Shown here in pieces: positions 35,176 through 43,692 of a stretch of 64,000 bases of DNA. How positions within the stretch are numbered: the stretch's first letter is position 1; each line of letters begins with the position of its first letter. Made by a program: the position numbers and the translations under genes. The DNA is taken from NCBI RefSeq assembly GCF_020026895.1, contig NZ_JAINZW010000006.1:62001-126000 (forward strand), in the 5' to 3' direction. The notes below the pieces were generated by a model. The model had not been told where the DNA came from. It did not search any database and saw only the letters and a list, made by a program, of their open reading frames with translations. This stretch comes from Novilysobacter selenitireducens. GTDB lineage: Bacteria; Pseudomonadota; Gammaproteobacteria; Xanthomonadales; Xanthomonadaceae.

Positions 35176-36057
35176 CTACTCGACCTGCGCCAGCATCCAG
35201 TCCAGGAACGTCCGCGCCGCGCTGCGCAGCCGGCGGTGCGCCGGGTAGACGACGTAGTAGCTCCAGCGCGTGGCGACGGCGGGGCCGGGCAGGCGGACCA
35301 GGCGCCCGCCATCGAGGTAGGGCGCGGCGACGCAGCCCCGGGCCAGTGCCACGCCCAGCCCGAACGAGGCCGCGTTGAGCGCATCAGTGGCGTCGCTGAA
35401 GACCAGGCGCTCGTCGAACTTGGCGCCATGCACGCCGGCCTGGCGGAACCAGTCGTGCCAGCCCTGGCGCGAGAGGTCGGCGATCAGCGGCAGTGCGAGC
35501 ACGTCAGCCGGCGTGGCGACCTTCTCCAGCCCGGGCATGTCCGGCGCGGCCACCGGGAACAGCGTGTCGTCCATCAGCCGGTGCGCGGTCAGGCCGGGCC
35601 AGTGGCCGGGGCCGTGGCGGATGCCCAGGTCGGGGCCGCCGTCGTCGAATCGGGCCAGCGCGATCTCGGTGTCGACCGTCAGGTGGATGTCCGGATGCGC
35701 CGCCGAAAACGTCGGCAGGCGCGGCACCAGCCACGTGTAGGTCAGCGAGTGCAGCGTGGTGATGCGCACGCGGCGGTCGTCGTCACGGCCGGCCTTGAGT
35801 TCGCCGAGCACGCCGTCCAGGTCGGTCAGCGCGTCGCTGGCGGCGTCGGCCAGCTGGCGGCCCTCGGCGGTCAGCGACACCCCGCGCGCATGGCGCTGGA
35901 ACAGCGCCACCCCGAGCCGGTCCTCCAGCTTGCGTACGTGGTGGCTGACCGCGCTGGCGGTGAGGTGCAGCTCCTCCGCCGCATGGGCGAAGTTCTGGTG
36001 GCGGGCGGCGGATTCGAACGCCGCCAGGGCGGGCAGCCAGTCGGAGCGAAGGGCCAT
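35176..36057 (-). CDS. LysR-family transcriptional regulator
   Basis: A 293-residue LysR regulator of GcvA-like type. The N-terminal helix-turn-helix is LPALAAFESAARHQNFAHAA then LHLTASAVSHHVRKLEDRLG; the periplasmic-binding-like effector domain begins near residue 90 (VRITTLHSLTYTWLVPRL). The ATG at 36057 starts just before the DNA-binding domain. Its 5' end faces an EamA exporter gene across 104 bp, the standard arrangement of a regulator with its target, so it probably controls that exporter. Confidence 0.94.
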   Translation of the reverse strand: MALRSDWLPALAAFESAARHQNFAHAAEELHLTASAVSHHVRKLEDRLGVALFQRHARGVSLTAEGRQLADAASDALTDLDGVLGELKAGRDDDRRVRITTLHSLTYTWLVPRLPTFSAAHPDIHLTVDTEIALARFDDGGPDLGIRHGPGHWPGLTAHRLMDDTLFPVAAPDMPGLEKVATPADVLALPLIADLSRQGWHDWFRQAGVHGAKFDERLVFSDATDALNAASFGLGVALARGCVAAPYLDGGRLVRLPGPAVATRWSYYVVYPAHRRLRSAARTFLDWMLAQVE

Positions 36058-36161
36058 GGCAAGCCTCAAGCAGCATTTGTGTCTGACCCGGAAAGTATGC
36101 GCTTGCAGTGACCCCTGGCGCACGGACAATGGGCGCCAGTCACGAATGGGGCTTGTGCCAG

Positions 36162-37067
36162 ATGCGTACCGCGGAATCCATCCTCCCCCAGGTCCCGCTG
36201 GATGCGACCGGCACCGGCACCTGGCGCACCCCGGTCGAGCTGGGCCTGCTCGGCGCGATCTGGGGCGCGTCCTTCCTCTTCATGCGCGTGGCCGCCGATG
36301 ACTTCGGCGCCGCGCCGCTGGTCGAAATGCGGCTCGGGCTGGGCGCGCTGGTGCTGCTGCCCTTCCTGTGGCGCGCGCGGGCGTCGTTCCCGGCGCGGAT
36401 CTGGCCGAAGCTGGTGCTGATCGGCGCGATCAATTCGGCGGTGCCGTTCCTGCTGTTCGCGTGGGCGGCGCAGCGTGCGCCGGCCGGCATCGGCGCGATC
36501 ACCAACGCGATGACGGTGCTGTTCACCGCGTTGATCGGGTTCCTGTTCTTCGGCGAGAAGATCGGATGGCGCCGTTCGGTGGCGCTGCTGGCCGGCTTCG
36601 TCGGCGTCGTGGTGCTGGCCAGCGAGCGCACCGCGGGCGCCAGCATCGGTTGGGCGGTGGTGGCCGGTTCCAGCGCGGCGTTCCTCTACGGCATCGGCGT
36701 CAACCTGGTCCGCCGTCAACTGACGGGGCTGCCGCCGGCGGCCGTCGCGGCGGCCACGCTGGGAACGTCCGCCCTGCTGGTGTTGCCTTTCGCCATCGCG
36801 CAGTGGCCCACGCAGCCCGTGCCGGTCGAGTCGTGGATCTCGGCGGCGATGCTGGGCGTGCTCTGCACCGGCGTCGCGTTCGTGATGTTCTACCGCTTGA
36901 TCCAGCGCATCGGCCCGAGTCGCACCGCGACCGTGACCTACCTGGTGCCGCTGTTCGGCGTCGCGTGGGCGTGGTGGCTGCTCGACGAGCCGCTGACGCT
37001 GACCATGGGCATTGCCGGTGCGCTGATCCTGGGCAGCGTGGCCTTCAGCCAGCGCACGGCGCGCTGA
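36162..37067 (+). CDS. EamA/DMT-family transporter
   Basis: A 301-residue ten-helix drug/metabolite transporter. EamA repeat one contains ELGLLGAIWGASFLFMRVA, and repeat two has TGVAFVMFYRLIQRIGPSRT then VTYLVPLFGVAWAWWLLDE. Start codons at 36108 (GTG) and 36129 (ATG) are also in frame, but the family usually starts near the ATG at 36162. Divergent from a LysR gene that likely regulates it. A GTAGGAG-family repeat begins 13 bp after its stop. Confidence 0.9.
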   Translation: MRTAESILPQVPLDATGTGTWRTPVELGLLGAIWGASFLFMRVAADDFGAAPLVEMRLGLGALVLLPFLWRARASFPARIWPKLVLIGAINSAVPFLLFAWAAQRAPAGIGAITNAMTVLFTALIGFLFFGEKIGWRRSVALLAGFVGVVVLASERTAGASIGWAVVAGSSAAFLYGIGVNLVRRQLTGLPPAAVAAATLGTSALLVLPFAIAQWPTQPVPVESWISAAMLGVLCTGVAFVMFYRLIQRIGPSRTATVTYLVPLFGVAWAWWLLDEPLTLTMGIAGALILGSVAFSQRTAR

Positions 37068-37079
37068 TCGATTGTCTCT

Positions 37080-37199
37080 GTAGGAGCGACGTAAGTCGCG
37101 ACCGGAACACGCTTGCGTCGCATCCGCGGCTCAGGTCGCGACTTACGTCGCTCCTGCACGGGTTTCGGTGGTTCTTCGCGGGTGAAGCCGCTCCTACAG
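37080..37199. repeat. GTAGGAGCG repeat cluster: A, A' and a degenerate B'
   Basis: Unit A (GTAGGAGCGACGTAAGTCGC, from 37080) is followed 30 bp later by its inverse A' (37134-37157), then by a related inverse unit ending GAAGCCGCTCCTACAG (37175-37199). The last one overlaps the stop codon of the MFS-type gene. Fold-back of A and A' would give a long hairpin between convergent genes. Confidence 0.9.
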
Positions 37200-38504
37200 G
37201 GGCCTCGGGCCCTGCGCCGGCTGCGTGCGGCGCGAATGCGACCGCGCCAGCGAACCACCGGTTACGCCCCACGCCACCGCAATCGCCGCACCGATCAGCA
37301 TCGCCGCCATCGGCGTGCTGGCCACCGCGTCGATGCCGGCCTTGACCCACGCGCTGACGGCGTCGGCGCCGCGGTAGACCACGGTGTCGTTGAAGTTCTT
37401 GGCCTTGTACTTGGCCTCCGGCGCGACGACCGTGTACAGCATCTCGCGCCCCGGCCGCACGAAGGCGTACTCGCCCGCGCGGCGCACCACCATCACCACC
37501 GCCAGCACCGCGAACAGCGGTGCGAACGCCAGCCACAGGAAGCCCGCGGCGGTCACCAGCGGCACGCCGACCAGCAGCACGCCCACGCCCAGCGTGCGCG
37601 CCAGCCGGCCGGTGATGAACAGCTGCGACAGGATCGCCAGGCTCTGCACGATGAAGTCGATGGTGCCGAATACCCGCGTCTGGTCAGCCGGGTCGGGGTA
37701 GGTCGCCTCCACCAGGCGCGCCTGTTCGAAGTAGAGGAACGTGCTGACGCTGGCCAGCAACAGCACGAACACCGCAATGCCCAGCAGGTAGGGCGAACGC
37801 AGCACCTCGGTGGCGCCGGCGAACGGACTGCCGCCGAGCTTCTGCTGCCGCTGCGCGCGCTCGCCCTCCGACAGCGGGCGTGCGTCGCGCCAGTGCTGCA
37901 CGCGCCGCGCCGCCAGTGCCGAGGCCAGCAGCAGTACCGCTGCCAGCAGTACCAGCCCACCGTGGCCCAGCGGGCCGACCAGCGCGATCCCCAGCAGGGG
38001 ACCCGTCAGCCCGCCCAGGCTGGCGCCACCGGCCATCAGCGCGAACAGGCGCTTGGCCTGCGACACGCTGAAGACATCGACCAGCACGCTCCACGCCACC
38101 GAGATCGCGATCAGGTTGAACACCGACAGCCAGATGTAGAACGTGCGAGCCAGCCACACGTTGTCCGGCTGCAGCCACAGCCCGGCGCCGAACACCAGCA
38201 GGTTGCTGGCGAAGAAGCCGTACACCCAGTACAGGATGCGACGGCGCTGCACGCGGCCGGCGATCCAGCCAAACAGCGGCATCGCCGCAAGCGTCGCGAT
38301 GAACGTGCCGGTGAACAGCCACTGCAGGTTGTCGACGCCGCCGGCGATGCCCATCGTTTCGCGGACGGGCCGCAGCATGAAATAGCCGGCGAACAGCAGG
38401 AAGAACATCGTGAAGCCGGCCAGGACCGCGCCGGCCTCGTCGGGCTCGACATCGAACAGCCGGCAGACCCAGCGTCGCAGCACTCCCGTAGCCCCGGCCA
38501 TCAC
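37194..38504 (-). CDS. MFS protein, nucleotide-exchange (Tlc)-like
   Basis: A 436-residue protein with about 12 membrane helices. The start (GFTMFFLLFAGYFMLRPVRETMG) and the later YTVVAPEAKYKAKNFNDTVVYRGAD are characteristic of the COG3202 group that includes ATP/ADP translocase-like carriers. Members in free-living bacteria have no proven substrate. It starts 10 bp after the aldo/keto reductase stop, implying co-transcription. The last codons and stop derive from, or touch, a GTAGGAG-type repeat, so the C-terminal tail (TQPAQGPRPL) may not be ancestral. Confidence 0.82.
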   Translation of the reverse strand: MMAGATGVLRRWVCRLFDVEPDEAGAVLAGFTMFFLLFAGYFMLRPVRETMGIAGGVDNLQWLFTGTFIATLAAMPLFGWIAGRVQRRRILYWVYGFFASNLLVFGAGLWLQPDNVWLARTFYIWLSVFNLIAISVAWSVLVDVFSVSQAKRLFALMAGGASLGGLTGPLLGIALVGPLGHGGLVLLAAVLLLASALAARRVQHWRDARPLSEGERAQRQQKLGGSPFAGATEVLRSPYLLGIAVFVLLLASVSTFLYFEQARLVEATYPDPADQTRVFGTIDFIVQSLAILSQLFITGRLARTLGVGVLLVGVPLVTAAGFLWLAFAPLFAVLAVVMVVRRAGEYAFVRPGREMLYTVVAPEAKYKAKNFNDTVVYRGADAVSAWVKAGIDAVASTPMAAMLIGAAIAVAWGVTGGSLARSHSRRTQPAQGPRPL

Positions 38505-38514
38505 GCGGCGCCGG

Positions 38515-39486
38515 TCAGGCGAACATCGCCGTCAGTTCGTCCTGCTGGGCCTGGCTGAGCAGCGGACCGACCCCGCCCTTGAGATTGTCGGCCTGGCGGT
38601 GTGGCTTGCCGGTGGCGGGGATCACCGCGGTCACGGCCGGGTGGCTGATGGCGAACTTCAGGAACATCTGCGCCCACGAATCCACGCCGGCCTCCGCGGC
38701 CCAACCCGGCAGCGGCCGGTCGGCGACCTGCGCGAACAGCTTGCCGTCGTCGAACGCGCGGTTGACCAGCACCGCGATGCCCAGCTCCTGCGCCACCGGG
38801 AATACCGTGCGCGCAGCGGCGGGCGCACTCACCGAATAGTTGATCTGCACGAAGTCCGGCCTCTCGCGGCGGATGAGGTCGGCCACCTCCGCATGGGCGT
38901 TGTCGACGAAATGGGTCACGCCGACGTACTTCGCCAGGCCCTGTTCCTTCAGCTCGCGTGCGTAGGGCAGCTGGATCTGCCACGCGCGCAGGTTGTGGAC
39001 CTGCAGCAGCTCGACCCTGTCGGTCTTCAGCCGCCGCAGTGATTCGGCCCATTGCGTTTCGGCCGATTCACGGTCGTCGGCGGCGATCTTGGTGGCGAGG
39101 AAGCACTTGTCGCGATGCCCGCCTTCGGCCAACAGCTCGCCCAGCACCGTGTCGGCGTTGCCGTAGTTGGGCGAGGTGTCGATCAGGGTGCCGCCGCCGT
39201 CGAAGAAGGTCTGCAGCACCTGCTTGAGCGCGTCGTACTCGGCCGAGCCCGGCTCGACCTGGAAACTGCCGGAGGTGCCCATGCCGATGACGGGCACGCT
39301 CTCGCCGGTGGCGGGAATGGTGCGGGTGATCAGCGCACCGGCCCGCGCGGCGGGGGCGGGCGACGCGGCAGGTGCGGCAGGTGGTGCCGGTGCGGGCCGG
39401 TCCTGACTGCAGGCGGCCAACGGCGCCAGCGCGAAACCGGCGGCGGCGAGGGAGGCGGTGGTCAGGAAATCCCGGCGGCTGTTCAT
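38515..39486 (-). CDS. Tat-exported aldo/keto reductase lipoprotein
   Basis: A 323-residue protein. The N-terminus is a twin-arginine signal (NSRRDFLTTASLAAAGFALA) ending in a lipobox-like LAAC, followed by a Pro/Ala-rich linker. The rest is an aldo/keto reductase barrel with IDTSPNYGNAD (catalytic Asp/Tyr region), FLATKIAADD (Lys), ELLQVHNL (His) and a C-terminal cofactor-site region (VIPATGKPHRQADN). Tat export suggests folding with NADP(H) before transport. It may act on periplasmic aldehydes. Co-transcribed with the downstream MFS protein. Confidence 0.88.
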   Translation of the reverse strand: MNSRRDFLTTASLAAAGFALAPLAACSQDRPAPAPPAAPAASPAPAARAGALITRTIPATGESVPVIGMGTSGSFQVEPGSAEYDALKQVLQTFFDGGGTLIDTSPNYGNADTVLGELLAEGGHRDKCFLATKIAADDRESAETQWAESLRRLKTDRVELLQVHNLRAWQIQLPYARELKEQGLAKYVGVTHFVDNAHAEVADLIRRERPDFVQINYSVSAPAAARTVFPVAQELGIAVLVNRAFDDGKLFAQVADRPLPGWAAEAGVDSWAQMFLKFAISHPAVTAVIPATGKPHRQADNLKGGVGPLLSQAQQDELTAMFA

Positions 39487-39644
39487 GGCGTGCATTCCTC
39501 GCATCAGGGAAGCTCAGGACAGTTGCGCACCTTGTCCGGACCTTCGTTAGGTGGACAGCCCCCGCAGGGTGGCGGCCCCCGTGGTCGGCTGGCATGTGCC
39601 GGAAGGCTCGCCCGCGCGTGTGTCGCTCGGCCGTGCCGATCGGT

Positions 39645-40457
39645 TCATTTCGCGCCCAGCCGCGCCAGCAGTGCCATCGCCGCGGCCGGATTGCGGTGCT
39701 TGGCGGCGCTGATGAAGAAGATGAACACGTCGCGCCGTTGCTCGGGGCCATTGCAAGCCAGCACCGGCAGGTCGGCGGGCGTGCCGCCCTGCGCCCAGGT
39801 ATGCGCGCGGCCGGCCCACGCAGCCAGCTCGTCGGCGGGGTAGCCCGTGTCGACCGCGTCGCGCGAGCGCATCAGCCGTGCGTAGACGAAGTCGGCGGTG
39901 ACGTCGCCCAGGTTCGGGTGCTCGGGAGAGTCGGTGTAGACGATCGCCATGCCGTGGCGGCGCGCAAGCTCGACGTAGGCGGCATCGACGAACTCCGGAT
40001 CGCGAACATCCAGGACGTGCCGGAGTGTGCGGTCGCCAACCGTCTTGGGCAGCGTGGAAACGAACGCTTCCAGAGTGGCGTGTCGCAGTGGTGGGCCGCC
40101 ATCGAACTGCCACAGGATCGGCCCCAGGCGGTCGCCCAGTTCGGCGATGCCCTCGATGAAGCCGTCGACCTGCCCGCCCACCTTCGAAAGGTCGCGCGCC
40201 TTGACGATGCGCATCGGGGCCTTGGCACTGAACACGAAGCCGTCGGGTACCTCGTCGCGCCAACGCGCGTAGGTCGCCCGCGACTGGCTGCGGTAATAGG
40301 TGCCGTTGATCTCGATCGCGGTGAGGTGGCGGCTGGCATGTTCCAGCTCGCGGCGCTGGACCAGCCCCTCGGGGTAGAACGCGCCGCCGCGCCAAGGCGC
40401 ATAGGTCCAGCCGCCGACGCCGACTCGGATCGTCCCGGACGGTTCGCCGGCACTCAC
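39645..40457 (-). CDS. DUF72-family protein
   Basis: A 270-residue TIM-barrel-like DUF72 protein with family motifs GVGGWTYAPWRGGAFYPEGL at the start, AIEINGTYYRSQSRATYARW in the first third, and a C-terminal VFIFFISAAKHRNPAAAMAL. The function is unproven; homologues are sometimes called YecE. It starts at a GTG that overlaps the upstream VOC gene's stop (GTGA), so translation of the two is coupled. The 158 bp to the next upstream-strand gene hold no signal that I recognise. Confidence 0.92.
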   Translation of the reverse strand: MSAGEPSGTIRVGVGGWTYAPWRGGAFYPEGLVQRRELEHASRHLTAIEINGTYYRSQSRATYARWRDEVPDGFVFSAKAPMRIVKARDLSKVGGQVDGFIEGIAELGDRLGPILWQFDGGPPLRHATLEAFVSTLPKTVGDRTLRHVLDVRDPEFVDAAYVELARRHGMAIVYTDSPEHPNLGDVTADFVYARLMRSRDAVDTGYPADELAAWAGRAHTWAQGGTPADLPVLACNGPEQRRDVFIFFISAAKHRNPAAAMALLARLGAK

Positions 40458-40900
40458 GCCGTGCCAGCCCCGTCGCCGGCGGGCGGTGCCCACGGGTCGT
40501 ACGTGCCGAACCACCACAGGTGTCCCTCGATGTCGCGGCAGGCATAGCCGCGGCCGCCGTAGTCCTGGTCGGCGATGTCGAGCACGATCTCCGCGCCGGC
40601 GGCCTTGGCGGTGGCGCAATGCGCGTCGGCATCGCCCACGACCACGCAGCAGCTCTGGGTGGCGCGGCCGCCGATCTCGTCGGGCTGGGCCGAGAACCGG
40701 CCCCAGTCGCTGGCCACGTCGGCCGAGCCGAGCATGATCATGCCCGTGCCGTGCACCAGCTGGGCGTGGTGCACCACGTCCTCGTCGGCGTAGACCGCGT
40801 GGCGGCGGAAGCCGAACGCGCTGCACAGCCAGTCGATGGCGAGGTGCGCATCGCGGTAGCGCAGGGTCGGGATCACGGTGCTGCCGGTGGGCGTGGCCAT
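40454..40900 (-). CDS. VOC/PhnB-type glyoxalase-fold protein
   Basis: A 148-residue VOC-fold protein close to the PhnB/YdeR-type group. It begins VIPTLRYRDAHLAIDWLCSA and carries a C-terminal YACRDIEGHLWWFGTYDPW. The two metal-site histidines seem partly replaced, so an enzyme activity is not certain. The stop codon overlaps the GTG of the DUF72 gene, making a two-gene unit. Divergent from the GFA-like gene at 40995. Confidence 0.9.
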   Translation of the reverse strand: MATPTGSTVIPTLRYRDAHLAIDWLCSAFGFRRHAVYADEDVVHHAQLVHGTGMIMLGSADVASDWGRFSAQPDEIGGRATQSCCVVVGDADAHCATAKAAGAEIVLDIADQDYGGRGYACRDIEGHLWWFGTYDPWAPPAGDGAGTA

Positions 40901-40994
40901 GGTGGGGCTCCGGTGCGGGCAGGGCGGCAGGATAGCGCCGGCGGGTTAAGCGACCGTGGCGCTATCCTGCGGTCCCCACGCCAGGAGCGATGCC

Positions 40995-41345
40995 ATGCCC
41001 ACGTACCAGGGACGCTGCCACTGCGGCGGAATCGTGTTCGAAGTCGACGGCGAGATTGACCAGGCCATCGACTGCAACTGCTCGATGTGCAGCAAGCGCG
41101 GCGGACTGTTGTGGTTCGCCCCGCGCGAGGCGCTGCGACTGTCGACGCCGGAAGCGGGCCTGTCGACCTACCGCTTCAACACGATGAAGATTGCCCACCA
41201 TTTCTGCCCGACCTGCGGCATCGCGCCGTTCGGCGAAGGCGTCTGCCCCGACGGGGCGTCGATGGCGGCGGTCAACGTGCGCTGCCTGGAGGGCGTGGAT
41301 ATCGCAGCGCTCAAGATCGTGCAGGTGGACGGCAGCAGGTTCTGA
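40995..41345 (+). CDS. GFA/CENP-V-domain zinc protein
   Basis: A 116-residue member of the GFA family with zinc-ligand clusters RCHCGGI, CNCSMCSKRG and FCPTCGIAPFG. It is a diverged paralogue of the protein at 7507-7908. The ATG at 40995 has AGGAG at a 7-bp distance; an out-of-frame ATG at 40990 is ignored. A GTAGGAG-type repeat array begins 26 bp after its stop. Confidence 0.9.
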   Translation: MPTYQGRCHCGGIVFEVDGEIDQAIDCNCSMCSKRGGLLWFAPREALRLSTPEAGLSTYRFNTMKIAHHFCPTCGIAPFGEGVCPDGASMAAVNVRCLEGVDIAALKIVQVDGSRF

Positions 41346-41370
41346 CCCCGGACGCGGGCCGCTTGCCCTT

Positions 41371-41550
41371 GTAGGAGCGGCTTCAGCCGCGACCGCCATC
41401 GCGCGCACCGCGGATTGATTCGGAACCTTTGTAGGAGCGACGTGAGTCGCGACCGCGGAACACGCGTGCGTCGCAACCGTGTTCCGGTCTCGACTTATGT
41501 CGCTCCTGCCAGACTTCGAAGTCCCGATCGCGGCTGAAGCCGCTCCTACA
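41371..41550. repeat. Nested repeat array B-A-A'-B'
   Basis: Four copies in nested order: B (GTAGGAGCGGCTTCAGCCGC, 41371-41394), A (41431-41454, GTAGGAGCGACGTGAGTCGC), A' (41486-41509) and B' (41526-41550). The whole can fold as one long hairpin with an internal hairpin. It separates the GFA-like gene from the convergent DUF885 gene. Confidence 0.93.
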
Positions 41551-41593
41551 CAAGGCGGCCAGCGGGCGTGCGGTCACACGCCCGCGTCGGCGG

Positions 41594-43411
41594 TCACTTG
41601 ATTGGTTCGTCCAGCATCAGCTGGCGCACGTAGCGCACCGGTGGGGCGCCGTGGGACAGCACGGCATCGTGGTACGCCTTGAGGTTGAACGCGTCGCCGT
41701 CGCGGGCCTCGACCGCCTTGCGCATGTCGAAGTGCTCCTGCGCGCCGACGAAATACGTCGGCAGCTGCGCCGAGGTCAGCTGCGCGCGCACCCATTTGCC
41801 GGCGGCCTCGCGCTCCTGCTGGAAGGTCTGGTTGACCATCAGGTCCATGGCCTGCTCCCGCGTCCAGTTGTCGACGTGGATGCCCTGGTCGAGGATCGCG
41901 TTCGACACGCTGCGCAGGTAGAACTTCAGCTGCACCAGCCGGAAAAGCGGGTCGCTATCGTAGTAGCCGGCGTCGGCCATCACGTCCTCGGTGTACACGG
42001 CCCAGCCTTCGGCGAACGGACCCGAGCGGAGTACCGCGCGCAGCGTCGACGGGTGGTCGGCCGAGTGCGCGCCTTCCAGGTAGTGGCCCGGCATCGCCTC
42101 GTGGATCGACAGCAGGTGGATCATCCGCGTGTTGTATTCGCGCAGGAACGAATCGACCTGCTCGTCGGTCCAGTCGTCGGGGATCGGCGACACCGCGTAG
42201 AAGGTGTCCAGCCCCTTGTCGAGCGGGCCCGGCGAGTCGCAGTACGCCACCGCCACGCCCTGCTGGAACTCGGGCATCAGGATGATCTTCACCGGGTCGT
42301 CGGGCAAGGTGACCAGGTCCTTCTCGCGCACGAAGTCGGTGGCGACCCTGGTGGTTTCCGTCGCCAGCTCGACCACGTCCTCGCGCGCGGGGCGGTCGGC
42401 GTAGGCCAGCTCGAGCGCGGCCTCGATCGCGCGCTGCTGCTGATCGCCACTGGGCGCGTCGGGCAACTCCGGTGCGTCCTCGCGGTCGGCCAGCACCGTG
42501 CGGGCGATGCCGTACATCTCCTCGCGCACGCGCTCGATCTCCGCCGTCGCGCGCTGCTTGATCTCCTCGCGCGACAGCGAGGCGTTGAGCGAGAACTGCA
42601 GCTTCTGGTCGTACAGCGCCTGGCCGATGCGGAACTCGCCGTTGGCATTGGGCACCAGCGTGTCGTCCAGCCACGCCTGGTGCTCGGCCACGGCCTCGCG
42701 CAGGGTGGCCACGGCGGCATCCAAGCGTTCGCGGTCGGCGCCCTGCAGCTGGTCGGCGGCCGGCATCACCAGCTGGTCGATGAGGCTGAGCACGCCAGCG
42801 TTCTGTTTGGCGACGGTTTCGGCGTGGATCTTCGGCACGCGCGCCGGGTCGATGTTCTCGCGCATCTGGGCGAACACCTGGGGGATCTTCTCCATGCGCG
42901 CGGCGGCGGCATTCAGGCGCTCGGGCATCGGCGCGAACTCGCGCGCCATCAGGTTGTAGATCGCGCCGCCGGCCAGGCCGGTGTACGCCTGCGGGTCCCA
43001 CGCCCACGACTGCAACGTCTCGGCATTCCAGATCTCGCCGCGCAGCTGGTTGCGCAGGATGGCGGCGTCGACCTGGTTCTCGCGCGACAGCGTGGCCACG
43101 TCGATGGCCTCGAGCTCGGCCAGCATCTCCTTGCTGAAATCCAGGGCCTTCTGGCGGCCGGCGGCGCTGAGGTCGTCGACCTGGTCGTCGAAGCGGTGGT
43201 CGCCGATCTGCGTGGCCGCGACCGGATTCAGCGCCAGCCAGCCGTCCAGCCAGCGCTGGGCCAGTTCGGCGAAGCGGGCATCGGCCTGGGCGTCGGACTT
43301 CGATTCGGGCTGCGAGGCGGTGGTGTCGGCCAGTGGCGGCGACTGCGGCTGGCAGGCCGACAGCGACAGCGTGGCGGTGAGAAGAGCGGCGGCTAGCAGG
43401 CTGGGGCGCAT
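41594..43411 (-). CDS. DUF885 lipoprotein, putative metallopeptidase
   Basis: A 605-residue lipoprotein (signal ending SLSAC). DUF885 features: DLSAAGRQKALDFSKEML in the N-terminal half and, near residue 450, SIHEAMPGHYLEGAHS, an HExxxxH-type motif proposed to hold a metal, followed by EGWAVYTEDVMADAGYY with further ligands. A zinc-carboxypeptidase-like activity is suspected for this family but unproven. It likely faces the periplasm. Alone, flanked on both sides by repeats. Confidence 0.9.
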   Translation of the reverse strand: MRPSLLAAALLTATLSLSACQPQSPPLADTTASQPESKSDAQADARFAELAQRWLDGWLALNPVAATQIGDHRFDDQVDDLSAAGRQKALDFSKEMLAELEAIDVATLSRENQVDAAILRNQLRGEIWNAETLQSWAWDPQAYTGLAGGAIYNLMAREFAPMPERLNAAAARMEKIPQVFAQMRENIDPARVPKIHAETVAKQNAGVLSLIDQLVMPAADQLQGADRERLDAAVATLREAVAEHQAWLDDTLVPNANGEFRIGQALYDQKLQFSLNASLSREEIKQRATAEIERVREEMYGIARTVLADREDAPELPDAPSGDQQQRAIEAALELAYADRPAREDVVELATETTRVATDFVREKDLVTLPDDPVKIILMPEFQQGVAVAYCDSPGPLDKGLDTFYAVSPIPDDWTDEQVDSFLREYNTRMIHLLSIHEAMPGHYLEGAHSADHPSTLRAVLRSGPFAEGWAVYTEDVMADAGYYDSDPLFRLVQLKFYLRSVSNAILDQGIHVDNWTREQAMDLMVNQTFQQEREAAGKWVRAQLTSAQLPTYFVGAQEHFDMRKAVEARDGDAFNLKAYHDAVLSHGAPPVRYVRQLMLDEPIK

Positions 43412-43546
43412 GGACGGTTCCCGGGTGGAGTGGGGCGGCCACGGCCGCCTGGGCGGTCGAGCATAGCGAGCGGGCAACGGTGGGCGTAAGTGGCGTAAGG
43501 GTGTCGATTGCCCCCGCATCGTTGGGCAAGGGCCGGGCCTACACAG

Positions 43547-43656
43547 CCGTCATTCCCGCGCAGGCGGGAATCCATGGACTTCAGCCTTCGGCTGCAGAGT
43601 TAAGTGGGAGACGCAGAGCCAACGTCCATGGATTCCCGCCTTCGCGGGAATGACGG
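43547..43656. repeat. dRS3-like 33-bp inverted repeat pair
   Basis: Left arm 43547-43579 and right arm 43624-43656 are reverse complements with one mismatch. Each contains ATTCCC-N8-GGGAAT (43552-43571; 43632-43651) and ends in CCATGG. The 44-bp centre has its own small hairpin (TTCAGCC/GGCTGCAG). A partial third unit (GGCGGGAATGACG) follows. The element lies between the DUF885 start and the fdhD stop. Confidence 0.9.
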
Positions 43657-43692
43657 CATTGGGCGGGAATGACGATCCTGTTGGGTCACGGC

